11,213 nucleotides of DNA from Geodermatophilaceae bacterium (lineage in GTDB: Bacteria; Actinomycetota; Actinomycetes; Mycobacteriales; Geodermatophilaceae), in the NCBI GenBank assembly GCA_013811975.1, contig JACCUF010000314.1, positions 1-11,213 on the forward strand, given 5' to 3'. A program made the translations under genes and the position numbers. Numbering within the stretch: position 1 is the stretch's first letter; each line of letters opens with the position of its first letter. Below, in pieces: positions 1-5,889 of this stretch. Under the pieces are notes generated by a model, which worked only from the letters and a program-made list of their open reading frames with translations, searched no databases and was not told the DNA's origin.

Positions 1-919
1 CGATGTCCTCGCTGGCGCTGATCACCAGCCGGCGGGCCAGAAACCGCGGGTCTTCCCCAGCCTCGACCATGCGAGCCAGGTAGTGCAGAGCGGCATCGAC
101 GTCGCTGCCCCGGATGGACTTGATCAATGCGCTGGCGACGTCATAGTGCTGGTCGCCGTCCCGGTCGTAGCGAACCGCGGCCTGCGTCACCGCTGCCTCG
201 ACGACGGGCAAGGTGATCTCGGACAGACCGTTGTCCCGGGCTGCGTTGGCCGCTGCCTCCAGTGTGGTCAGCGCCCGGCGGGCGTCTCCTCCGCCGATCC
301 GAACCGCGTGGTCCTCGGCGTCGGGTGCGAGTGCGAGCGCCCCGTCATAGCCACGGGGATCGCTCAGGGCACGCCGGAGCAGGGTGCGTACGTCGTCATC
401 CTCGAGCGGTTCCAGGGTCAACACGATCGACCGGGAAAGCAGCGGGCCGACGATCGAGAAGTACGGGTTCTCGGTGGTGGCCGCAATCAGGCTGACCACC
501 CGATTCTCGACCGCCGCGAGCAGTGAGTCCTGCTGGGTCTTGGAGAAGCGGTGCACTTCATCGATGAAGAGCACCGTCCGCCGCCCGGTCATGCCCAGAT
601 CCTTCGTCGCGGTGTCAATGACCGCGCGGACATCCTTGACCCCGGAGTTGAGAGCCGAGAGCTGAACGAAGGTTCGCTTGGTGGCCAGGGAGACCACATG
701 AGCGAGTGTGGTCTTCCCGGTACCCGGCGGCCCGTACAGGATCACCGACATTCCCTCGTCGGCTTCGACCAGGCGGCGCAGCGGGCGACCAGGGCCCAGG
801 ACAGCTTCCTGCCCAACGACCTCATCCAGCGAAAGCGGACGCATCCGTACCGCCAGTGGGGCGGCGGCGGCCGCGTTGCGCGCCGCGGCGTCGTCGAACA
901 GGCTCGCCGGCTGGGTCAC
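1..919 (-). CDS. rarA: Replication-associated recombination protein A (RarA/MgsA AAA+ ATPase), 3' end outside the window
   Basis: AAA+ ATPase of the clamp-loader-like RarA/MgsA/WRNIP1 family; family members are DNA-stimulated ATPases that act at stalled replication forks with single-stranded-DNA-binding protein. Reading leftwards from a GTG at 917-919, 306 codons are visible, starting VTQPASLFDD. The short LFD segment followed by PLAVRMRP near residue 21 is typical of actinobacterial RarA starts. Visible motifs: Walker A GPPGTGKTT (about 63-71), Walker B VLFIDEVHRF (about 116-125), sensor 1 ATTEN (147-151), arginine-finger region LLSRS (160-164), sensor 2 GGDARRAL (210-217), then the family-specific DQHYD...SALIKSIRGSD segment (256-273). 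The family is usually about 430-450 residues, so about a third (C-terminal tetramerisation part) is off the window. There is no clear Shine-Dalgarno sequence; a TAGCCT hexamer lies 8 nt before the GTG (928-933), so a leaderless transcript is possible. The dehydrogenase remnant ends 31 bp upstream on the same strand. Confidence 0.95.
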   Translation of the reverse strand, partial: MTQPASLFDDAAARNAAAAAPLAVRMRPLSLDEVVGQEAVLGPGRPLRRLVEADEGMSVILYGPPGTGKTTLAHVVSLATKRTFVQLSALNSGVKDVRAVIDTATKDLGMTGRRTVLFIDEVHRFSKTQQDSLLAAVENRVVSLIAATTENPYFSIVGPLLSRSIVLTLEPLEDDDVRTLLRRALSDPRGYDGALALAPDAEDHAVRIGGGDARRALTTLEAAANAARDNGLSEITLPVVEAAVTQAAVRYDRDGDQHYDVASALIKSIRGSDVDAALHYLARMVEAGEDPRFLARRLVISASEDI

Positions 920-950
920 GGCCTCAGAGGCTACCCGCGGATGTCCAGCT

Positions 951-1310
951 TCAGTGCTCCTCTGCTGGGAAGTTGGGTGACTGGGCGTCGGCGCAGGTCA
1001 AGATAGTTTTCCCGGTCGAGGAACCGGACAGCAGCTCATGAGCGGCGGCCGCGTCTGCGAGTGGGAGCTGCTTACCTACCACGGGGGAAATCTCCCCCTG
1101 AGCCAGCAGGTTCAGCACCGTGGTGAGGTCTTCGCGGTATGCGTCGGGCTGGCGCTTGTCCAGGCTGCCGGCGGTGTAGAAAGTGGACGACCTCGCGGTG
1201 GGCACCACCCCGAGCAGCTTCACCGAGAGAAAGCTCGCGAAGGCGGTCAGCCTGTTCGGCTTTCCATTCCTGTCCCCACACCGGGTCACGACGATCCGTT
1301 CGTGCTCCAT
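951..1310 (-). pseudogene. C-terminal remnant of a zinc-free medium-chain dehydrogenase/quinone oxidoreductase (VAT-1-like)
   Basis: The open frame encodes 119 residues, against roughly 320-340 for the medium-chain dehydrogenase/reductase family. What remains matches the extreme C-terminal part of quinone-oxidoreductase-like members: GKPNRLTAFASFL (about 17-29), FYTAG (about 44-48), REDLTTVLNLLAQGEI (about 59-74), PVVGKQLPLADAAAAHELL (about 76-94) and STGKTIL (about 97-103). The N-terminal GroES-like domain and the Rossmann NADPH-binding motif are absent, and only 64 bp separate the ATG from the divergent MarR gene, so there is no room for them. An in-frame TGA lies a few codons upstream of the ATG. 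A weak AGGGA precedes the ATG by 8 nt, so a short peptide could still be made, but it could not bind cofactor in the known way. I infer a 5'-truncated relic, perhaps of a dehydrogenase once paired with the MarR regulator. Family assignment is firm; that it is non-functional is inference. Confidence 0.75.
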
Positions 1311-1326
1311 CAGCGACGTCCCTGGG

Positions 1327-1332
1327 TAGAAT
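1327..1332 (+). promoter_or_regulatory. Possible -10 box for the MarR gene
   Basis: TAGAAT fits the actinobacterial TANNNT -10 pattern and lies about 48 bp before the MarR ATG. No recognisable -35 hexamer lies 16-19 bp upstream. The implied transcript start, about 1339-1340, would put the 1344-1358 palindrome immediately downstream of it, a position where a bound repressor could block initiation. Confidence 0.3.
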
Positions 1333-1343
1333 GATCACATCTT

Positions 1344-1358
1344 GTCAGGTCACCTTAC
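1344..1358. promoter_or_regulatory. Near-palindromic candidate MarR operator
   Basis: GTCAGGTCACCTTAC is a 15-bp dyad with one central base and 6 of 7 pairs matching; the core AGGT-C-ACCT (1347-1355) is perfect. It lies in the 64-bp divergent spacer between the dehydrogenase remnant and the MarR gene, just before the MarR ribosome binding site. MarR dimers typically bind 15-20 bp palindromes in their own promoters and autorepress, so this is a natural candidate. Binding is inferred only from position and symmetry. Confidence 0.45.
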
Positions 1359-1359
1359 C

Positions 1360-1364
1360 AGGAG
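1360..1364 (+). promoter_or_regulatory. Ribosome binding site of the MarR gene
   Basis: AGGAG ends 10 nt before the ATG at 1375-1377. It supports that start and is one of the better Shine-Dalgarno sequences in the window. Confidence 0.7.
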
Positions 1365-1374
1365 TCCTTACTAA

Positions 1375-1851
1375 ATGACTGAGCAACACATCGGGCAGCT
1401 CCTCGGGGAAGTCGTGTGCGCGATGGAGACCGGCTTGCAGGGGCACCTGAGAATGGCCGGCCATTCCGACATCCGGCCCGCCCACTTCGCCGTCTTCAGG
1501 CACATACAGCCAGAGGGCTTGCGGCTCACTGAACTTGCCGAGCGGGCCCAGATGACCAAGCAGTCGGTCGGGGAGCTGGTGACCTACCTCGAAGACCGCG
1601 GATATCTTCTGCGACAAACCGATCCAGGCGACGGTCGAGTCAGAATCATCAAGTTGACGGCGCGGGGAGAGGCGTCGCGCGATGCTGCCTTCGCGGGCTT
1701 TCGTGAGCTCGAGGCAGCCTGGGCACAAGGCGTGGGGACCGCCCGCGTCGCTGAGCTGCGGGCCACGCTGGCCGACATCGCGCAACTGACGCCTGCACAG
1801 CCGCCTCCCGCCGTGGCAACCCTCGCGCACCCCCGCCGGGGTTCGGGGTGA
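1375..1851 (+). CDS. MarR-family transcriptional regulator
   Basis: Winged-helix DNA-binding regulator of 158 residues, slightly above the usual 140-150 for the family because of a proline/alanine-rich tail after about residue 138. Visible elements: N-terminal dimerisation helix (about 3-28), helix-turn-helix with GLRLTELAERAQMTKQSV (about 48-65) and recognition-helix continuation GELVTYLEDRGYL (66-78), then the wing DPGDGRVRIIKLTARG (83-98), the classic MarR D-x-R-x3-I/V-x-LT pattern. The C-terminal helices return to the dimer interface. MarR proteins usually repress their own gene and a neighbouring divergent or co-transcribed gene and are released by phenolic or oxidative ligands; the ligand here cannot be read from sequence. 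The divergent neighbour is a dehydrogenase relic and the downstream gene is a MinD-like ATPase 42 bp away on the same strand. The start is fixed by AGGAG at 1360-1364. Confidence 0.92.
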   Translation: MTEQHIGQLLGEVVCAMETGLQGHLRMAGHSDIRPAHFAVFRHIQPEGLRLTELAERAQMTKQSVGELVTYLEDRGYLLRQTDPGDGRVRIIKLTARGEASRDAAFAGFRELEAAWAQGVGTARVAELRATLADIAQLTPAQPPPAVATLAHPRRGSG

Positions 1852-1893
1852 CAATGGCAGCGGAGACTGTGGCCAACTGGATGCTGGCCATCG

Positions 1894-2949
1894 ATGCGTC
1901 ACGAAGACCCCATCGTCGGGAGAGGATCAGCCCTGAGTAGCACGCAGCCCCCTGCCCCGCCTGCGGGGTACGGGCTGACCCCGCAACGCAAGGGTGGCCG
2001 GCATTCCTCCAACGGACGCGCCGGCGACACCCAGATGATCCGGCTGCCGACGATCACGCCGGACCCGCCGGACCCAGGAACCGTCGCTCCCGCGCCGGCG
2101 GGAGCAGGAGCCGTGCAGCGGAGATCAGGGCTGTTCCGAGCAAATCCGAAGGAACGGGCTCAGCAGCAGAGCCTGGAACGGAACCGACTGAGCGTCCAGA
2201 TCCAAAGCCCGCGACGCATCGCAGTGGTCGGACTGAAGGGCGGAGTCGGGAAGACGACCCTGTCGGTGCTGATGGCCGGCATCTACTCCCAGGTGCGCGG
2301 GGATCCTGTGCTGCTGCTGGACGGCGATCCGACGTTCGGTTCGCTGCTGCTCCGCAGTGGCGTGGCGCCTACCCACAGTGCACGCGACCTTGCCGGGCGG
2401 GGTGACCCCGGCGATCTGGCCATTCTCGCCCCTTATCTCGCCCAGTCCGCGAATGGCACCTGGGTGCTGCCCAGCGGCTTGGACCCTGGGGAGAGCGCCC
2501 GCTTTGACGAGGCCACCTTCGTCGCGACGATGGATGTCGTTCACCGGCATTTCCCCATCACGGTCATCGATTGCGGGGCCGGGCTCGGCGGTGGCCTCAT
2601 GAGGCAGTTGCTCGGCGCTGTGCACACGTTGGTATTCGCCACCTCGCCAAGTGTCGATGGGATCACGGCCACCTACGCAGGGCTGAACTGGATCGCCGAG
2701 CGCGGCTTCGGCGCTCTGGTGGCCAACAGCTTCGTCGCCGTCACTGCGGTGCGCCGACGCGGCTCTCCGGTGGATCTGGCCGCGGCCACGCAGAGGTTCG
2801 AGGGCTTGTGTCGAGGTCTGCTGAGCGTTCCGGACGATCCGCACCTCCGGGCCGGGGCACGGATCGATCAGAGCGAACTGAGGGATCAAACTCGCGACGC
2901 CATGACCCAGCTTGCTGCAGCCGTACTCGAGGCCGCACAGGGAGCGTGA
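1894..2949 (+). CDS. MinD/ParA-like ATPase of the type VII-secretion-associated kind
   Basis: SIMIBI-class ATPase with a deviant Walker A. GLKGGVGKTT (about 113-122) has the signature lysine (K115) and the P-loop lysine (K120); LLLDGDP (about 140-146) is the switch/A' motif and ITVIDCG (about 222-228) the Walker B region. The C-terminal half has TSPSVDGITAT (250-260), LNWIAERGF (264-272) and VPDDPHLRAGARID (312-325), a pattern I recognise from actinobacterial ATPases linked to ESX/type VII secretion (EspI/SCO5717-like) rather than from ParA or MinD proper. Residues 1-105 are disordered-looking, rich in proline, arginine and glycine, as in those proteins. No signal peptide or membrane segment. 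The ATG at 1894 has no good Shine-Dalgarno sequence; a GTG at 2113 with GGAG 8 nt upstream would give 278 residues with the P-loop intact and is a serious alternative start. No WXG100, EccC or other secretion gene is in the window. The gene follows the MarR gene by 42 bp and converges on the aminotransferase with a 5-bp gap. Confidence 0.85.
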   Translation: MRHEDPIVGRGSALSSTQPPAPPAGYGLTPQRKGGRHSSNGRAGDTQMIRLPTITPDPPDPGTVAPAPAGAGAVQRRSGLFRANPKERAQQQSLERNRLSVQIQSPRRIAVVGLKGGVGKTTLSVLMAGIYSQVRGDPVLLLDGDPTFGSLLLRSGVAPTHSARDLAGRGDPGDLAILAPYLAQSANGTWVLPSGLDPGESARFDEATFVATMDVVHRHFPITVIDCGAGLGGGLMRQLLGAVHTLVFATSPSVDGITATYAGLNWIAERGFGALVANSFVAVTAVRRRGSPVDLAAATQRFEGLCRGLLSVPDDPHLRAGARIDQSELRDQTRDAMTQLAAAVLEAAQGA

Positions 2950-2954
2950 GCTCG

Positions 2955-4052
2955 TCAGGCGCGGTTGTCGAGGATCTCACCCAGCGCGCCAAGAATGACA
3001 GTGACAATGTCCGGGCGAGCGTTGTGGCCCATCAACCCGATCCTCCACACCGTGGCCGCGAACTCTCCAGCCCCCGCTCCGATCTCGATGTTGTAGTGGT
3101 GCAACAGCTTTGCTCGGACAGCCACGGAGTCAACTCCGTCAGGAACCCGGACCGTGGTCAGCTCGGGCAGCCGATGCCCAAGGGCTGCGAACAGTTCCAG
3201 GCCCATCGACTGCAGCCCGTCTTGCAGCGATTTGCCCACTGCCGCATGACGCGCGATGACCGCCTCCAGGCCCTCCTCGAGGATCCGGCCCAGACCGGCG
3301 TGCAACGAAGCGACCATCGCTGTCGGTGCGGTGTGGTGGTACGTACGACCACCGCCACCGGCGGTCTCCCCGACGTACCCACCGAGCATGCCCAGGTCCA
3401 GATACCAGGACTGCGGACGCTCGATCCGCCGTGCCCATGCGCGCTCGCTGATCGTGAATGGCGCCAGACCCGGCGCCACGCCGATGCATTTCTGGGTGCC
3501 GGAATAGGCCAGATCGATGCCCCATTCGTCGACGGCCAGCTCGATTCCGGCCAGCGATGTCACGCAGTCGGCAAGAAAGAGTGCATCTCCCTTGCCCGCC
3601 GCGATCGCAGCAACGTCGTTGCGGATACCAGTCGAGGTCTCCGCGTGCACGGCGGCGATCAGCTTCGGGGACGGGTGCGCGGTCAGGACAGCTTCGACGT
3701 CAAGCGGCTGCCCCCAAGAAGCATCGACGCGGACGACCTCCGCACCGCACCTCGACGCGACATCGCACATTCGCAACCCGAACAGGCCGTTGACACCGAC
3801 GACCACCACGTCGCCGGGTCCCACCGTGTTGACAAAGGCTGCCTCCATGCCGGCACTGCCGGTCGCTGACAACGGCAATGTACGGCTGTTGTCGGTGCGG
3901 TAGACCGCCCGGAGCCGGTCACAGGTCTCATCGAGCATTGTCAGAAAGGCGGGATCCAGATGCCCCAACAGGGGCTGAGCGAGTGCGGCCGTTGCCTCGG
4001 GGTACGGATTAGTCGGGCCGGGGCCGAGCAGAGTACGAGCAACGACAGACAT
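2955..4052 (-). CDS. Class V aminotransferase (alanine/serine/ureidoglycine-glyoxylate aminotransferase family)
   Basis: PLP-dependent fold-type I, class V enzyme of 365 residues, the normal length for the alanine-glyoxylate/serine-glyoxylate group. Visible: substrate loop GPGPTNPYP (10-18), LLGHLDPAF (28-36), phosphate-binding SATGSAGMEA (62-71), HAETSTG (136-142), PLP-pyridine aspartate D162 in LADCVTSLAG, Schiff-base lysine K188 in SGTQKC (184-189), and carboxylate-binding arginine R337 in WRIGLMG. The likely reaction is transfer of an amino group from alanine, serine or ureidoglycine to glyoxylate, but the donor cannot be settled from sequence, and no purine-degradation, glycolate or phosphonate genes are nearby. 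It is downstream of aspS on the same strand, separated by the 4082-4136 hairpin. There is no Shine-Dalgarno sequence before the ATG, but a TATCGT box 7 nt upstream suggests its own leaderless promoter. Cytoplasmic. Confidence 0.9.
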   Translation of the reverse strand: MSVVARTLLGPGPTNPYPEATAALAQPLLGHLDPAFLTMLDETCDRLRAVYRTDNSRTLPLSATGSAGMEAAFVNTVGPGDVVVVGVNGLFGLRMCDVASRCGAEVVRVDASWGQPLDVEAVLTAHPSPKLIAAVHAETSTGIRNDVAAIAAGKGDALFLADCVTSLAGIELAVDEWGIDLAYSGTQKCIGVAPGLAPFTISERAWARRIERPQSWYLDLGMLGGYVGETAGGGGRTYHHTAPTAMVASLHAGLGRILEEGLEAVIARHAAVGKSLQDGLQSMGLELFAALGHRLPELTTVRVPDGVDSVAVRAKLLHHYNIEIGAGAGEFAATVWRIGLMGHNARPDIVTVILGALGEILDNRA

Positions 4053-4059
4053 GACGCCG

Positions 4060-4065
4060 ACGATA
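4060..4065 (-). promoter_or_regulatory. Possible -10 box for a leaderless aminotransferase transcript
   Basis: On the minus strand TATCGT (TANNNT pattern) is followed by 7 nt and then the ATG of the aminotransferase, which has no Shine-Dalgarno sequence. Transcription starting 7 nt after the box would begin at the A of the ATG. No good -35 hexamer is visible; the region where it would sit runs into the right part of the aspS hairpin. Confidence 0.35.
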
Positions 4066-4081
4066 GAGCGCCCCGGTTGGA

Positions 4082-4136
4082 CCGAGTGAAGGACGCCTTG
4101 TATCGAACCTATTGGTAGAAGGCGTCCTTCACTCGG
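4082..4136 (-). terminator. Perfect 18-bp inverted repeat at the aspS stop codon, likely hairpin terminator
   Basis: Left arm 4082-4099 (CCGAGTGAAGGACGCCTT) and right arm 4119-4136 are exact reverse complements, with a 19-nt loop. Read as aspS mRNA, the hairpin begins 1 nt after the last base shared with codon 585, so the last sense codon (GAG) and the TGA stop at 4129-4131 lie inside the 5' arm. No U-run follows, as is common for actinobacterial hairpin terminators. Each arm also contains a small internal dyad (AAGG-ACG-CCTT). It separates aspS from the aminotransferase 30 bp further on. Alternatives: a dispersed repetitive palindrome, or a transcript-stabilising 3' end. Confidence 0.65.
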
Positions 4137-5889
4137 AAGGGACGGCGTCGACGCCGGCTTCCTTGCGCTGCTGGGCGGTGATCGGGGCGGGCGCGCCGGT
4201 GAGCGGGTCGTAGCCGCCGCCGGATTTCGGGAAGGCGATCACTTCGCGGATCGACTCCTCACCGGCCAGCAAGGCACAGGTCCGGTCCCAGCCGATCGCG
4301 ATCCCGCCGTGCGGCGGAGCGCCGTACGTGAAGGCCTCCAGCAGGAAGCCGAACTTCTCCTGGGCCTCGTCGGCAGACAGGCCCATAATCGCGAACACCC
4401 GTTCCTGGACGTCCCGGCGGTGGATCCTGATCGAGCCACCGCCGATCTCGTTGCCGTTGCAGACGATGTCGTATGCATAGGCCAAGGCATGCTCGGGATC
4501 GGAGTCGAAGGTGTCCATGAACTCTGGCTTGGGCGAGGTGAACGCGTGGTGCACGGCAGTCCATGAGCCGCCCCCTACGGCCACGTCACCTGAGGCCCGA
4601 GCTTGCGCCGACGGCTCGAACAGCGGCGCATCGACCACCCAGACAAAGGACCACAGTGAGTCGTCGATCAGACCACCGCGGCGACCGATCTCCAGCCGTA
4701 CGGCGCCGAGCAGACCGCGAGCAGACAACGCAACTCCGGCGGCGAAGAACACGCAATCCCCCGGCTTCGCGCCGACGTGAGCGGCTAGACCCGCGCGCTC
4801 GTCATCGGACAGGTTCTTGGCCACTGGGCCGCCAAGCTCGCCTTCGCGCCCGATCAGCACGTAGGCCAGACCCTTGTGGCCGCGCTGGCGGGCGAAGTCC
4901 TGCCAGGCATCCAGGGTGCGCCGCGGCTGATCACCACCTCCGGGCATCACGACCGCTCCGACGTGCGCGGCCTGGAAGACCCGGAAGCTCGTCTCCGAAA
5001 AGAATTTGGTGCAGTCGGTCAGTTCGATGCCGAAGCGCAGATCTGGCTTGTCGGTTCCGTAGCGCGACATCGCCTCGGCGTAGCTGATCCTCTGGATCGG
5101 CGTCGGGATCTCGTAGTCGATCAGCGACCAGAGGGCGGTCAGGATCTCCTCGGTCAGCGCGATCACGTCGTCCTGGTCGACGAAGCTCATCTCTACGTCG
5201 AGTTGGGTGAACTCCGGCTGCCGGTCGGCCCGGAAGTCCTCGTCGCGGTAGCAACGCGCGATCTGGTAGTACCGCTCCATTCCGGCGACCATGAGCAGCT
5301 GCTTGAACAGCTGCGGTGACTGCGGCAGGGCATACCAGGACCCGGGCGCCAACCGCGCCGGTACGACAAAGTCCCGGGCGCCTTCCGGAGTCGAGCGGGT
5401 CAGCGTCGGAGTCTCGATTTCGACGAAACCGTGTCCGTGCAAGACCTCGCGTGCCGTGCGGTTGACGTCGCTGCGCAACCGCAGCGCGGCGGCCGGGCCG
5501 CTTCTGCGCAGGTCCAGGTAGCGGTACCGAAGGCGAGCCTCCTCGCCCACCTCGACGTGCTCGTCGATCTGGAAGGGCAGCGAGGCGGACTCCGAGAGCA
5601 CGTCGACCTCGGTGGCGATGACTTCGATCTCACCGGTCGGAAGGGCCGGGTTCTCGTTGCCCACCGGTCGCCTCGAGACCTCGCCGACGATTCGCAGGCA
5701 GTACTCGTTACGCAGTCCGTGGGCGACGGCCTCGTCCCGTACGACGACCTGCACCACACCAGAGGCATCTCGCAGGTCGAGAAACGTGACGCCACCATGG
5801 TCGCGCCGGCGACCGATCCAGCCAGCAAGGGTCACGGACTGTCCGGCATCGGAGCTGCGCAGGTCTCCCCCTGCGTGGGTTCGAATCAC
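4129..5889 (-). CDS. aspS: Aspartyl-tRNA synthetase (bacterial type), probably also charging tRNA-Asn
   Basis: Class IIb aminoacyl-tRNA synthetase of 586 residues, the standard length for the bacterial type. Order: N-terminal OB-fold anticodon-binding domain (about 1-105, with WIGRRRDHGG at 24-33 and FLDLRD at 36-41); catalytic core with FVEIETPTL (155-163), substrate segment LPQSPQLFKQLLM (188-200), motif 2 CYRDEDFRADRQPEFTQLD (213-231); GAD insertion domain (about 285-415); then GNEIGGGSIRIH (479-490) and motif 3 HGGIAIGWDRTCALLAG (527-543, invariant R536). His31 lies in the RRDHGG context reported for non-discriminating bacterial AspRS, which forms Asp-tRNA-Asn for later amidation by GatCAB. 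Cytoplasmic. The start is GTG at 5887-5889, preceded by GAGGA with 5-nt spacing, and overlaps the hisS stop codon (GTGA), so translation is probably coupled to hisS. It is the last gene of the hydrolase-hisS-aspS operon and its stop codon lies in the hairpin at 4082-4136. Confidence 0.97.
   Translation of the reverse strand: MIRTHAGGDLRSSDAGQSVTLAGWIGRRRDHGGVTFLDLRDASGVVQVVVRDEAVAHGLRNEYCLRIVGEVSRRPVGNENPALPTGEIEVIATEVDVLSESASLPFQIDEHVEVGEEARLRYRYLDLRRSGPAAALRLRSDVNRTAREVLHGHGFVEIETPTLTRSTPEGARDFVVPARLAPGSWYALPQSPQLFKQLLMVAGMERYYQIARCYRDEDFRADRQPEFTQLDVEMSFVDQDDVIALTEEILTALWSLIDYEIPTPIQRISYAEAMSRYGTDKPDLRFGIELTDCTKFFSETSFRVFQAAHVGAVVMPGGGDQPRRTLDAWQDFARQRGHKGLAYVLIGREGELGGPVAKNLSDDERAGLAAHVGAKPGDCVFFAAGVALSARGLLGAVRLEIGRRGGLIDDSLWSFVWVVDAPLFEPSAQARASGDVAVGGGSWTAVHHAFTSPKPEFMDTFDSDPEHALAYAYDIVCNGNEIGGGSIRIHRRDVQERVFAIMGLSADEAQEKFGFLLEAFTYGAPPHGGIAIGWDRTCALLAGEESIREVIAFPKSGGGYDPLTGAPAPITAQQRKEAGVDAVPSE

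Noticed and set aside
83..1041. Several overlapping plus-strand open frames in the first kilobase
   Set aside because: They are antisense to rarA, whose minus-strand frame shows the complete set of AAA+ motifs.
1345..1902. Open frame of 185 codons on the minus strand over the MarR gene
   Set aside because: It is antisense to a gene with a full winged-helix domain and a good ribosome binding site; the protein shows no domain.
2571..3869. Open frame of 432 codons on the plus strand spanning the MinD-like and aminotransferase genes
   Set aside because: It crosses two well-supported genes in wrong frames and has no recognisable motif.
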